This document shows positions 1-8,644 of a DNA stretch of 64,000 nt, one piece after another. Each line of letters starts with the position of its first letter. The stretch's first letter is position 1. The stretch comes from Paractinoplanes brasiliensis (GTDB lineage Bacteria > Actinomycetota > Actinomycetes > Mycobacteriales > Micromonosporaceae), in assembly GCF_004362215.1 (NCBI RefSeq), contig NZ_SNWR01000002.1, positions 1,736,001 to 1,800,000 of the forward strand, in the 5' to 3' direction. The notes beneath the pieces are model-generated. The model saw only the letters and a program-made list of their open reading frames with translations. It was not told where the DNA came from and did no database searches. The position numbers and the translations under genes were made by a program.

Positions 1-605
1 AGCGACGGGGTGACGTCGATGTGGCGGGCGGCCTCGAACCAGGCCTTCGCGATGGCCGGCGTGGTGGCCGTACGGAAGGCTTCGGCTGTCCAGCGGCCCG
101 ACTCGGCGCCGTCCCAGCCGAGCCAGGCCGTGGCGGCGGCGTCGGCGAACAGGGACCAGTCCTTGTCCACCAGCGAGAGCAGGGCCTGGGTCTGGGCGGG
201 TTGCATGGCGTCGCTCATGCGCGGGGCGCCGCCGTACAGGATGAGGCGGCTGACTCGGCGGGGCTCAAGAGCGGCGAAAGAGATGGCCGTCGCGACGGAG
301 TGGTAGTAGCCGAGCAGCGTGGCGCGGCGTAAGCCGGTGGCTTCCAGGACAGCGGTCAGGTCGCGTACGTGGGAATCGACTCCCAAATCAGCCAGGTCGA
401 TGTCACGGCTGGAGTCGCCTGTCCCCCGGCCGTCGTAGAGCACCAGGGTGCACTCGCGGGACAGGACCTCGTACGCGGTGCGTAGTGCGGGGATGCGCCA
501 CTGCGCCGCGATGTTGCTGAGTGACGGCATCCAGATCAGGGCGGGGCCGCGGCCGAGCTTCTGGTAGGCGATGGTGACGCCGTCCGTGGTTCTGGTGAAG
601 TGCAC
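1..605 (-). CDS. Alpha/beta hydrolase, cut by the window edge, nucleophile Ser replaced
   Basis: Reads leftward from a GTG at 603-605 (an in-frame stop at 624-626 leaves no better start) and runs off the window, leaving 201 N-terminal residues of an alpha/beta-hydrolase-fold protein. The strand-loop LYDGRGTGDSS (56-66) and the helix after the nucleophile elbow (ATAISFAALEP) are typical of the family. Where the family has G-x-S-x-G, this protein reads G99-Y-Y-H-S103, so a tyrosine sits at the nucleophile position; it may be a non-catalytic or ligand-binding member. The acid and His regions lie outside the window. The intact hydrolase-LuxR protein at 28805 has a similar start, so this one may also continue into a regulator domain. 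Codon 92 is TTA, a rare codon read by the bldA tRNA in streptomycetes. It is divergent from the protease at 724. Confidence 0.8.
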   Translation of the reverse strand, partial: MHFTRTTDGVTIAYQKLGRGPALIWMPSLSNIAAQWRIPALRTAYEVLSRECTLVLYDGRGTGDSSRDIDLADLGVDSHVRDLTAVLEATGLRRATLLGYYHSVATAISFAALEPRRVSRLILYGGAPRMSDAMQPAQTQALLSLVDKDWSLFADAAATAWLGWDGAESGRWTAEAFRTATTPAIAKAWFEAARHIDVTPS

Positions 606-719
606 ACGTCCAGTAGAACAGCATCACATACTTATAGATGTATTTAGATGTTTGTACTATGTTGCCCAGGTCCCGCGTGCGATCGGATGTTCTTGGTAAC
701 AGCCGTTCCACAAAGGAGG
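606..719. promoter_or_regulatory. AT-rich divergent promoter region with two direct repeats and a strong RBS
   Basis: The gap between the divergent hydrolase and protease genes is far more AT-rich than its surroundings. It carries two direct TAGATGT repeats at 635-641 and 645-651, ten bases (one helical turn) apart, which suggests a binding site on one DNA face. AAAGGAGGT at 711-719 is a near-perfect ribosome binding site and fixes the GTG at 724 as the protease start. No confident -35/-10 pair was assigned. Confidence 0.45.
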
Positions 720-723
720 TACC

Positions 724-3648
724 GTGCGCACCCCACCCCGTGCGTTGGCGGGAACCGCTGCCGGGCTCTTGGCCGCCGCGATCGTGCTGACCGCCTCATC
801 CGGCGGCAACGCGGCCCCCGCGGCACCGGCCCAGGCCGAGAAGGCGAAAGTGCAAGGCGACAATCATCACGACCACCTTGTCGACAACAGGAAGGGGCGG
901 ATCGCCCCGACCAGCGGCCAGCGCGCGGCCGCGGCGGGTGCGGAGGCCCGCTGGAACGCACTGGGCACACCGGCCTCGCTGACCGCGACGGCTCAGCCGC
1001 TCGAGGCGGGGCTTCCGGCCGACCCGGTCGCGGCGGCCAAGGCGTACGTGGGAAAGAATCTGGATGTGCTCGGGCTGACCGCCCGTGGGGCCGAGGCGCT
1101 CGATGTGCTGACCACGGCGAAGCTGGGCGAGGGCGCCGTGGTGGTGCTGCGGCAGAAGTTCGGTGACCTGGTCGCCGGGCGTGACGGCCTGCTGAGCCTG
1201 GGCGTGCGCGACGGCAAGGTCTGGCACGTCAGCTCGTCGCTGGCGCGTGACGCCGCCGCGCCCGAGCCGGCCACCCTGACCGCCGAGCAGGCCGTGTCGC
1301 TGGCCGGGCGTGACGCCGGGATCGCCACGCCGACAGTGATCGCCAACAAGCTGGTCGCCGTGCCGACCGCGACCGAGGGCGCCCGGGCGGCGTACCAGGT
1401 CACCTTCGGCGCCGATCTCAGTGGCGCCGACCCCGAGGCGTTCACCTCGTACGTGGATGCCCGCGACGGCCGTGTGCTGGTGCGCGAGAGCATCGTCGAC
1501 CACAGCGAGGACGACCCGTCGTGGGACGTCTTCCCGAGCTCGCCGCCGCTGAACTACTCCTCCTCGGACGACCGCCTGACCTGGTGCTGGGGTCCGCTGC
1601 GGGGCTGTGACGAGGTCGTGGCCACGTCGGCGTCCAAGCTGCCGTGGGATGTCGACCCGGCCACCGGCGAGCCGACGTTCACCACGCGCGGCAACAACGC
1701 GATCGCCGTGGAGAACCTGAACTCCAACGACCCGTTCACCGTCGGCACCGAGACCGCGACGCCGAAGCCGAACCGCGCGTACGACTACAAGTGGACCAAC
1801 CAGTGGTACCGCGAGCGGTGCTCCCCCGACGTGTTCACCACGCCGCAGCGCAACGACATCGACGCGGCCCGGTCCAACCTGTTCGCCATGCACAACCGCA
1901 TGCACGACTGGTCGTACCACCTGGGCTTCACCGAGGCGACCTGGAACATGCAGGACGACAACGGGACCGCGGGCGGCCTGGGCAACGACTACGAGCAGGG
2001 CAACGCGCAGGCCGGCGGCATCACCGGCGGCCCGCCGAACTTCGCGGCGCGCAACAACGCGAACCAGATCACCCCGCCCGACGGCGAGGCGCCGATCACG
2101 AACATGTACCTGTGGCAGCCGATCGCCGCCGCGTTCTACGGCGCCTGTGTCGACGGTGACTACGACATGTCGGTGATCGGGCACGAGTACACCCACGCGA
2201 TCACCAACCGCATGATCGCCGGCCCGGACGGCGGCCTCAGCTCGCCGCAGGGCATGAGCGAGAGCTGGTCGGACCTGCTGGCGATGGAGTACCTGCAGGA
2301 GTACGGGTACGCGCCCAAGGGCCAGAAGGGCTACACGATCGGTCAGTACGTGACGACCGACCCGGTTGCCGGCATCCGCAACTACAACATGAGCGACAGC
2401 CCGCTCAACTACTCCAGCGTCGACTACGACTTCGTGGGTCTGCAGGTGCACGCCTCCGGCGAGCTGTGGAGCGCCACGAACTTCGACGTCCGGCAGGCCT
2501 TCGTCAAGCGGTACGGGTCGGGCTCGGCCGCCGTGAACAAGGCGTGCGCCAACGGCAAGCGGGCCGTCACCGACTGCCCGGGCAGCCGGCGCTGGGTGCA
2601 GCTGGTGTTCGACTCGTTCCTGCTGCTGGCCAACAGCGCCAACAGCCAGGTCGACGCCCGCGACGCGCTGCTGGCGGCCGACCGGGTCCGTTTCGGCGGG
2701 GCCAACCAGGACATCATCTGGAACGCGTTCGCCAAGCGCGGTCTCGGTGAGGGCGCCGCCAGCAACGGCGCCGGTGACGCCGACCCGACGCCGAGCTTCG
2801 CCTCGCCGCACGCCACCGAGGCGACGGTGAAGTTCCGGCCGGTCGACGAGAACGGTCAGCCGGTGGCCGGCGCCAAGCTGTTCGTCGGCGACTACCAGGC
2901 CCGCGCGGTCGCGGTGGCCGACACCGACCCGGCCACGGCCCTGCCGGACGAGGTCAAGCTGGTCGCGGGCTCGTACGGGTTCCTCGCCCAGGCGCCCGGA
3001 CACGGTCACGCCCGGGTCGGCGACACATCGGTCAAGGCCGGCCAGAACCGCACGCTGACCGTGAAGATGCCGCGCAACCTGGCCTCGGGCGCCGCCGGGG
3101 CGGTCGCGACCGGCGACGGCGTCAACCTGGCCCGGATCACCGACGACGACGAGGCCACCAACTGGGCGTCGCTGGGCAGCCCGGTGGCCGGCAAGCAGGT
3201 CACCGTCGATCTGGCGGGCGAGGCCCAGACCGTACGGCGGGTGCAGGTCAGCGCCCAGCTGCGGCCCCCGGTCACCGGGGACGTGGACGCCGGCACGCAG
3301 AACCGGTACACCGCGCTGCGGCAGTTCAAGGTGCTGGCGTGCACCGCGAGCGCCACGGTGACGTGTGCCGACGCTGCGCAGTTCAAGACGGTCTACACCA
3401 GCAAGGCGGACGCCTTCCCGTCCGTCTCGCCGCGGCCCCGGGTCAAGGACCTGGTGGTCAAGTCGTTCGACATCAAGCCGACGAAGGCCACGCACCTGCG
3501 CCTGGAGGTCGTGCACACCCAGTGCACCGGCGCTCCGGACTTCGCCGGTGAGCAGGACGCCGACCCGCGGGCGGTCACCGACTGCGCCACGGGCAGCCCG
3601 CAGGCGCTCAACGTGCGTGTCGCGGAGTTCCAGGCGTACGGGAAATAG
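724..3648 (+). CDS. Secreted M36 (fungalysin-type) zinc metalloprotease with C-terminal discoidin-like domain
   Basis: A 974-residue secreted endopeptidase with a GTG start behind AAAGGAGGT. Order of parts: a signal peptide with a hydrophobic stretch near residues 8-25 and an Ala-rich cleavage region; an FTP/PepSY-like inhibitory propeptide up to about residue 260; an M36 catalytic domain with the zinc motif HEYTH at 487-491 and the third ligand in GMSESWSD (Glu513); a carboxypeptidase-regulatory or CNA-B-like segment (about 700-790); and an F5/8 type C-like domain from about 800 (DDDEATNWAS). M36 enzymes are made as zymogens and cleave extracellular protein; the C-terminal domains probably bind cell-surface or carbohydrate ligands (inference). 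A hairpin follows the stop. Confidence 0.93.
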   Translation: MRTPPRALAGTAAGLLAAAIVLTASSGGNAAPAAPAQAEKAKVQGDNHHDHLVDNRKGRIAPTSGQRAAAAGAEARWNALGTPASLTATAQPLEAGLPADPVAAAKAYVGKNLDVLGLTARGAEALDVLTTAKLGEGAVVVLRQKFGDLVAGRDGLLSLGVRDGKVWHVSSSLARDAAAPEPATLTAEQAVSLAGRDAGIATPTVIANKLVAVPTATEGARAAYQVTFGADLSGADPEAFTSYVDARDGRVLVRESIVDHSEDDPSWDVFPSSPPLNYSSSDDRLTWCWGPLRGCDEVVATSASKLPWDVDPATGEPTFTTRGNNAIAVENLNSNDPFTVGTETATPKPNRAYDYKWTNQWYRERCSPDVFTTPQRNDIDAARSNLFAMHNRMHDWSYHLGFTEATWNMQDDNGTAGGLGNDYEQGNAQAGGITGGPPNFAARNNANQITPPDGEAPITNMYLWQPIAAAFYGACVDGDYDMSVIGHEYTHAITNRMIAGPDGGLSSPQGMSESWSDLLAMEYLQEYGYAPKGQKGYTIGQYVTTDPVAGIRNYNMSDSPLNYSSVDYDFVGLQVHASGELWSATNFDVRQAFVKRYGSGSAAVNKACANGKRAVTDCPGSRRWVQLVFDSFLLLANSANSQVDARDALLAADRVRFGGANQDIIWNAFAKRGLGEGAASNGAGDADPTPSFASPHATEATVKFRPVDENGQPVAGAKLFVGDYQARAVAVADTDPATALPDEVKLVAGSYGFLAQAPGHGHARVGDTSVKAGQNRTLTVKMPRNLASGAAGAVATGDGVNLARITDDDEATNWASLGSPVAGKQVTVDLAGEAQTVRRVQVSAQLRPPVTGDVDAGTQNRYTALRQFKVLACTASATVTCADAAQFKTVYTSKADAFPSVSPRPRVKDLVVKSFDIKPTKATHLRLEVVHTQCTGAPDFAGEQDADPRAVTDCATGSPQALNVRVAEFQAYGK

Positions 3649-3657
3649 GGTTTGATC

Positions 3658-3687
3658 GAAGTGGGCGGGCCCCGGTCCGCCCACTTC
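3658..3687 (+). terminator. Perfect 11-bp hairpin after the metalloprotease gene
   Basis: GAAGTGGGCGG and its exact complement CCGCCCACTTC are separated by an 8-base loop ten bases after the protease stop codon. There is no clear U-tract, as is common for high-GC actinomycete terminators. Confidence 0.7.
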
Positions 3688-3761
3688 ACCCGTCTGCAGC
3701 ATGATGGTGGCACCGTGCGCCTACGGTGGGGTGCGGACACCGGGCTCAGGGGACGGGAAGA

Positions 3762-4445
3762 GTGACGACCGAGGACGCCGATCGCGAGATCACGCGTTGG
3801 GCGAGCGGGCATCCCCTCCCCGAGCCGTTTCGCGACATCAGCGAGGAACTGTCCCATTTCCTGCTGGTGTACAAGTTCGGGCTGGCCGAGATCGGCACCA
3901 AGATCAGCATCCTGGCCGAGGAGCTGACCCACCGCGGCCGGCACAACCCGATCGAACACGTCAGCCCGCGCCTGAAGACCACCAGCAGCATCACCGCCAA
4001 GGCCCAGCGGGTCGGGTGCCCGCTGACGCTGGACGACCTGCGCAAACGCATCCGGGACATCGCCGGCATCCGGATCGTGTGCAGCTTCGTGTCGGACGTC
4101 TACACGGTGGCCGACATGCTGACCCGCCAGCCCGACGTCACGCTGCTGCAGACCAAGGACTACGTGGCCAAGCCGAAGCCGAACGGCTATCGCAGCCTGC
4201 ACCTGATCGTCGAGATCCCGGTCTTCCTGTCCGAGCGGGTGGTGCACGTGCCGGTCGAGGTGCAACTGCGCACGGCGGCGATGGACTTCTGGGCCAGCCT
4301 CGAGCACAAGATCCATTACAAGTACGATCCGGCGGTGCCGGACGCGCTGCGTGAGGAACTGGCGGCCGCGGCGGAGGACGCCGCCCGCCTCGACCGGCGG
4401 ATGGAACGCCTGCACCGCGAGATCCACGGCCAGCGCCGGGTCTGA
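3762..4445 (+). CDS. Small alarmone synthetase (RelA/SpoT synthetase domain, ppGpp synthase)
   Basis: A 227-residue single-domain (p)ppGpp synthetase of the YjbM/YwaC type, which transfers pyrophosphate from ATP to GDP or GTP. Visible synthetase signatures are DIAGIRIVCSF, the substrate-loop segment KPKPNGYRSLHL and EVQLRTAAMDFWASLEHK, which carries the catalytic Glu-x-Gln. There is no HD hydrolase, TGS or ACT domain, so it is not the long bifunctional Rel. GTG 3762 is preferred over an in-frame GTG at 3726 because a purine-rich stretch (GGGACGGGAAG) precedes it and the extra 12 residues look non-conserved. It stands alone, so its trigger is probably transcriptional. Confidence 0.92.
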   Translation: MTTEDADREITRWASGHPLPEPFRDISEELSHFLLVYKFGLAEIGTKISILAEELTHRGRHNPIEHVSPRLKTTSSITAKAQRVGCPLTLDDLRKRIRDIAGIRIVCSFVSDVYTVADMLTRQPDVTLLQTKDYVAKPKPNGYRSLHLIVEIPVFLSERVVHVPVEVQLRTAAMDFWASLEHKIHYKYDPAVPDALREELAAAAEDAARLDRRMERLHREIHGQRRV

Positions 4446-4532
4446 GCGCAGCGGCGGTCGCCCCGCCGCCGCGGATCACAGGGATGGGCATTTCCGGGCA
4501 TCGCGGGGAATGAACGCGCCGGATAGGGAAAC

Positions 4533-5474
4533 ATGCGTGGCATGAGGGCTATCGCGCTGGACGAGTACGGCGATCCGGATGTCATGAAGCTGCGGGACCT
4601 TCCCGATCCGCTGGTCGGGCCGGACACGGTGCGGATCCGGGTGCGCGCGGCCGGGGTCAACCCGGTCGACCACGTCATCCGGGCCGGGCACCTGCAGGGC
4701 GCCTACCCGCATCACCTGCCGCTGATCCCGGGGTGGGACGTGGCGGGCGTGGTCGATCAGGTCGGCCCGGCGGTCACCCGGTTCCGGGTCGGCGAGGAGG
4801 TCATGGCGTACGCCCGTAAGGACAGCGTGCAGCACGGCACGTACGCGGAGCTGGTGTCGGTCACCGAGCGGGCGTGTGCGCACAAGCCGGCCGCGATGTC
4901 GTTCGCGGAGGCGGGCGGGCTGCCGCTGGCCGGCCTGACCGCGTTGCAGTCGCTGACCGCGGCCAGTGTCGGGCCCAGCGACGTGCTGCTGGTCAACGCG
5001 GCCGCGGGCGGTGTCGGGCACATCGCCGTGCAGATCGCGCGGGCGCTCGGCGTGACCCGGGTGATCGGCACGGCCTCGTCGGCGAACCACGACTTCCTGC
5101 GCTCGCTCGGCGCGGAACCCGTCGAGTACGGCGACGAGCTGCCCAAGCGGCTGGCCGACCTGGTCGGCGGGGACGGCCGGGTGGACGTGGCGGTCGACTA
5201 CCACGGCGGCGACGGCCTCAAGGCGTTGCCGAAGCTGGTGCGGCACCCGGTCCGGCACGCGTCGGTCGTCGACCCGGTCGTCAAGGAGCAGGGCGGCCGG
5301 TACGTCTTCGTGCGTCCCGACGGGGTCGAGCTGGAGACGCTGGGCTCGCTGGCCGCGGGTGGGCGCCTGCGGGTCGAGGTGGCCCAGCAGTTCCCCCTCG
5401 AACAGGCGGCCGAGGCGCACCGCCTGATCGAGCAGGGTCACGTACGGGGCAAGGTCGTCCTCACCGTGGACTGA
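4533..5474 (+). CDS. Zinc-independent NADPH:quinone oxidoreductase-like medium-chain dehydrogenase
   Basis: A 313-residue MDR-superfamily oxidoreductase of the quinone reductase/enoyl reductase branch. An N-terminal GroES-like fold (RAIALDEYGDPDVMKLRDL, then AGVNPVDHVIRAG) is followed by a nucleotide-binding motif AAAGGVGHIAVQIARALG near residues 155-175 and a C-terminal EAHRLIEQGHVRGKVVLTV. The catalytic-zinc Cys/His ligands of true alcohol dehydrogenases are absent. An ATG at 4542 is an alternative start. The natural substrate cannot be told from sequence. Its last 14 bases overlap the convergent MFS gene. Confidence 0.88.
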   Translation: MRGMRAIALDEYGDPDVMKLRDLPDPLVGPDTVRIRVRAAGVNPVDHVIRAGHLQGAYPHHLPLIPGWDVAGVVDQVGPAVTRFRVGEEVMAYARKDSVQHGTYAELVSVTERACAHKPAAMSFAEAGGLPLAGLTALQSLTAASVGPSDVLLVNAAAGGVGHIAVQIARALGVTRVIGTASSANHDFLRSLGAEPVEYGDELPKRLADLVGGDGRVDVAVDYHGGDGLKALPKLVRHPVRHASVVDPVVKEQGGRYVFVRPDGVELETLGSLAAGGRLRVEVAQQFPLEQAAEAHRLIEQGHVRGKVVLTVD

Positions 5475-6645
5475 GCACGGGTTCCGCGGCCGGGCGGCGT
5501 CGCAAGGCCGGGGTGACGGCGGCCGCCACGGCGAGCAGGATCAGCACCACGATCATCGCGTTGCGCAGGCCGTAGTGCTCGCCCAGGAAGCCGAGCGCGG
5601 GCGGCCCGACGAGGAAAGCGGCGTAACCGGCGGTGGCGACCAGCGAGACCCGGGCGGTCGGGTTCTCGCCCGAGTCGGCGGCGGCCGAGAGCGCTACCGG
5701 GAAGCCGAGGGCCGCCCCGACGCCCCACAGGAACACCGCCGCGCCCGCCACGATCGCATTGTCGACGGCGATGACCAGCAGCAGGCCGACGCCGCCGATG
5801 ACGGCGCTGGCGCCGAGGACGGCGGGACGGCCGAACCGGGTGAGGAACCAGCCACCGCCGAACCGGCCGATCGTCATGGCGGCGGAGAACGCGGTGTAGA
5901 CGACCGAGCCCAGGGCGGCGTCGAGGCCGTGGCCGTCGACCATGATGAGCGGCAGCCAGTCGTTGGCGGCGCCCTCGGCCAGGGCCATCGCCAGCACCAC
6001 GACGCCGATGAGCCAGAGGATTTTGTCGCGCCGGACCGGCGTACGGGAAAAGTCGCCCGGCCCGCCGGTGCTCACGCCGACGCCGGGCGGGATGCGCTGG
6101 ATGGCGAGCAGGGCGACGGGCAGGCTGAGCAGGCCGACCAGGATCAGATGCCAGGTCACCGGGAACCGGGTCGCGGTCAGACCGATGCCGGTGGCCGCGC
6201 CGACGACCGTGCCCAGGCTGAAGAAGCCGTGCATGGTCGGCAGCACGGCCCGGCCGGTCAGGCGCTCGACGTCGGCGCCCTCGACGTTCATGGCGACCTC
6301 GGCGCCGCCCATGCCCAGGCCGAACAGGAAGAGGCCCGATGTGACCAGCCAGAACTGCGTCAGGCCGACGCCCGCGCCCAGCACCGGCATGCTGCTCAGG
6401 GTGGTGAGCATGCCAACGGTGACGACCGGGCGGGTGCCGAAGCGGGAGACGAGCCGCCCGGAGCTGAGAATGCCCAGCATCGAGCCGGCCGAGACGCCGA
6501 ACAGCACCAGGCCCATCTGGGTGGTCGAGGCGCCCAGCTGATCGCGGATGTCCGGGGTGCGGGTCACCCAGGACGCGATGGACACGCCGGGCAGGAAGAA
6601 CAACGCGAACAGCGCGAGCCGGCGCCGGGCGGTGGTGCGATCCAT
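5461..6645 (-). CDS. MFS transporter (YbjJ-like)
   Basis: A 394-residue polytopic membrane protein with the usual two six-helix halves; MFS-type loops include SGRLVSRFGTRPVV and GGGWFLTRFGRPAVLG. ATG 6645 is chosen because AGAGGA lies just upstream and the product begins MDRTTARRRLALFALFFLPG, a cytoplasmic N-terminus entering helix 1. It most resembles the YbjJ/sugar-efflux-like branch of the superfamily, but the cargo is unknown. It is convergent with the oxidoreductase at 4533 and divergent from the SDR at 6742, with under 100 bp between starts. Confidence 0.87.
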   Translation of the reverse strand: MDRTTARRRLALFALFFLPGVSIASWVTRTPDIRDQLGASTTQMGLVLFGVSAGSMLGILSSGRLVSRFGTRPVVTVGMLTTLSSMPVLGAGVGLTQFWLVTSGLFLFGLGMGGAEVAMNVEGADVERLTGRAVLPTMHGFFSLGTVVGAATGIGLTATRFPVTWHLILVGLLSLPVALLAIQRIPPGVGVSTGGPGDFSRTPVRRDKILWLIGVVVLAMALAEGAANDWLPLIMVDGHGLDAALGSVVYTAFSAAMTIGRFGGGWFLTRFGRPAVLGASAVIGGVGLLLVIAVDNAIVAGAAVFLWGVGAALGFPVALSAAADSGENPTARVSLVATAGYAAFLVGPPALGFLGEHYGLRNAMIVVLILLAVAAAVTPALRRRPAAEPVLSPR

Positions 6646-6741
6646 GTGGTTCCTCTCCGAGTGTGTGCGAACGTACACACCCGGGAGGCGGAACCGGCGG
6701 CGGAGGTGCGGCTGGGCGGCGTTCGGGGAAGAATTGTCCGC

Positions 6742-7524
6742 ATGCGTCTTGATCTTGCTGGGAAGACGGCCCTGGTGACCGGATCCACCCAGGGCATCGG
6801 GCAGGCCATCGCCGCCGGGCTGGCCGCGGCCGGCGCGCGCGTCGGCGTCAACGGCCGGTCGAAGGAATCGGTCGAGCGGGCGATCACGGAGCTGGGCGAG
6901 GGCGACTTCGTGCCGGTGCCCGCCGACGTGACCACCGCCGAGGGAGCCGCGGCGGCACTCGACGCGGTGGGCCCGGCCGACATCCTCGTCAACAACCTCG
7001 GGATCTTCGGCGCGCAGCCGGCCCTCGAGATCAGCGACGACGACTGGCGCCGCTACTTCGAGGTGAACGTGCTCGCCGCGGTGCGCCTGACCCGTTCGGT
7101 GCTGCCGGGGATGCGCGAACGTGGCTGGGGGCGAGTGCTCTACATCGCCAGCGACTCGGCCGTCGTCATCCCGGCCGAGATGATCCACTACGGGGTCTCC
7201 AAGACCGCGCTGCTCGGCGTCGCGCGGGGCTTCGCCAAGGAGGCGGCGGGCTCGGGCGTGACCGTGAACAGCGTCATCGCCGGCCCGACCCACACCGGTG
7301 GCGTCGAGGACTTCGTCTACTCCCTGGTCGACAAGGGCCTGCCATGGGACGAGGCCCAGCGCGAGTTCATGCGCTCGCACCGGCCGCAGTCGCTGCTGCA
7401 GCGCCTGATCGAGCCCGAGGAGATCGCGAACATGGTCGTCTACCTGTCGTCGCCGCTGGCCTCGGCCACCACGGGCGGCGCGGTCCGCGTCGACGGGGGT
7501 TACGTGGACGCGATCCTGCCCTGA
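6742..7524 (+). CDS. Short-chain dehydrogenase/reductase (SDR)
   Basis: A 260-residue classical SDR. The cofactor motif TGSTQGIGQAI is near residue 14, NNLG near 88, the catalytic Ser lies in the strand YIASDSAVV and the catalytic Tyr-x3-Lys in YGVSK. The C-terminus GGAVRVDGGYVDAILP matches the fatty-acid/polyol SDR group. It should catalyse NAD(P)-dependent oxidation or reduction of a hydroxyl/keto group; the substrate is unknown. The Arg-lacking cofactor loop (NGRSKES) gives no firm NAD versus NADP call. Its 3' end overlaps the convergent gene at 7500 by 25 bp. Confidence 0.9.
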   Translation: MRLDLAGKTALVTGSTQGIGQAIAAGLAAAGARVGVNGRSKESVERAITELGEGDFVPVPADVTTAEGAAAALDAVGPADILVNNLGIFGAQPALEISDDDWRRYFEVNVLAAVRLTRSVLPGMRERGWGRVLYIASDSAVVIPAEMIHYGVSKTALLGVARGFAKEAAGSGVTVNSVIAGPTHTGGVEDFVYSLVDKGLPWDEAQREFMRSHRPQSLLQRLIEPEEIANMVVYLSSPLASATTGGAVRVDGGYVDAILP

Positions 7525-8558
7525 CGGTCACCGTCGAGCAGAAAGGTGCCTCCGGCCGCCTCGGCCAGGCCGGCGCCGAACGCGGCGGCCGGGGTGAAGG
7601 CGCCCGGTTCGATGCCGCCGTCGAGTAGGCGTACGGCGGCCCGGGTGAGCACGGCGGCGGTGTAATCCATACCGTCGCCGGCGCGCAGCCAGCCCTCCCG
7701 CGTGACGCCGTCGGGCCACTCGACGACCGCGTGGCCCCACGAGTGCGGGCGCGGGCGCGGGGCCGCCTTGATCGGCAGCGCGGCCAGGCGGGCGATGGCG
7801 AATCGGCGCACGGCCGGGATCGCGAGCAGGCTGGACAGCACGGGCAGCACGGCGCGCACCGCGGGTGATGCGGGCGCGAGGGACGAGGTCACCGAGACGT
7901 CGGGCGCCGCGACGGCGAGCAACTCCCCCGACGCCACCTCGGCCGACTTGACCGTGGCGCCGTCGGGCAGGGTCAGGGTCCGCGGGTTGGCGGCCAGGCG
8001 CGACTTGACCAGCTGACCGCCCCGGATGCGGCGACCGCCCGCGACCAGGGCGTCGACCATGGTGGTGGCGTAGCCCGAGCCGAGGACACCCGGTTCCAGG
8101 GCGACAGAGGCCAAGGCGTCCACCCGTACGCGGGAAGGTGCGGGACGCCCCTCGGTCAGTTCGGCCACGACGGCCTCGGTGGCCAGCACCCCGAAGCCCG
8201 CGCCGGTCACGAGCGTGCTGCCGGCGGCGGCCGCCTCGGCGTGGGCGGCGAGCAGGCGCGGGACAGCGATCAGGTCGTTCGCCGCGTCCAGATAGTGGGT
8301 TCCGCCGGGCAGCCCGGCCCGGGCGACGGTGAGCGCGGTCGCCGCGTATCCGCCGACGGCGTTCACGACGACCGCGGGACGGCGGCGGGCGATCTCGGCG
8401 GCGATCTCGGCCATGTCCCGGACGACCAGCGAGCCGGCCGGCATCGCCTCCGGGCTGCGGCCCACCCGGACCGCCTCGATGCCGTGCTCCGTCAGCCCGG
8501 CGGCGACCGTACGCCCGATTCGTCCGGTCGCCCCGAGGATCCATACCTGTTCCGCCAT
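7500..8558 (-). CDS. Saccharopine-dehydrogenase-like NAD(P)-binding protein
   Basis: A 352-residue protein with an N-terminal Rossmann motif ILGATGRIGRTVAAGL and overall similarity to the saccharopine dehydrogenase/trans-acting enoyl reductase group. A second glycine-rich stretch is LVTGAGFGVLATEAVV (about 140). The C-terminal half carries WGHAVVEWPDGVTREGWLRAGDGMDYTAA, typical of these lipid-type or polyketide-type reductases. It is divergent from a TetR regulator whose operators lie between the two starts, so it is the probable TetR target. The substrate is unknown. Confidence 0.82.
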   Translation of the reverse strand: MAEQVWILGATGRIGRTVAAGLTEHGIEAVRVGRSPEAMPAGSLVVRDMAEIAAEIARRRPAVVVNAVGGYAATALTVARAGLPGGTHYLDAANDLIAVPRLLAAHAEAAAAGSTLVTGAGFGVLATEAVVAELTEGRPAPSRVRVDALASVALEPGVLGSGYATTMVDALVAGGRRIRGGQLVKSRLAANPRTLTLPDGATVKSAEVASGELLAVAAPDVSVTSSLAPASPAVRAVLPVLSSLLAIPAVRRFAIARLAALPIKAAPRPRPHSWGHAVVEWPDGVTREGWLRAGDGMDYTAAVLTRAAVRLLDGGIEPGAFTPAAAFGAGLAEAAGGTFLLDGDRQGRIAST

Positions 8559-8568
8559 GCCCGCTCCT

Positions 8569-8627
8569 AGTGATGACTCACTGTGTCGTCACTACGCTAG
8601 CAGCCGATGACACAGTGAGCCATCACT
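8569..8627. promoter_or_regulatory. Double TetR-type operator between divergent genes
   Basis: Two AGTGA-N4-TCACT palindromes, at 8569-8582 and 8614-8627, sit at the ends of a larger inverted repeat whose 22-bp arms (8569-8590 and 8606-8627) match at 20 of 22 positions. The whole element fills the gap between the reductase start at 8558 and the TetR start at 8645, as expected for an autoregulated divergent promoter bound by two repressor dimers. Confidence 0.8.
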
Positions 8628-8644
8628 TTGTTAGGGTGAGGGAC

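Noticed and set aside
796..3702. Long open frame antisense to the metalloprotease, and similar long antisense frames elsewhere (for example 12043-15624, 5575-7524)
   Set aside because: High-GC codon bias leaves opposite-strand frames open; the products are Arg/Gly/His/Asp-rich with no recognisable domain, and the sense genes have clear motifs.
4452..4470. Hairpin GCGGCGG/CCGCCGC after the alarmone synthetase gene as a terminator
   Set aside because: Only a 7-bp GC stem with no U-tract; such GC dyads arise often by chance in this composition.
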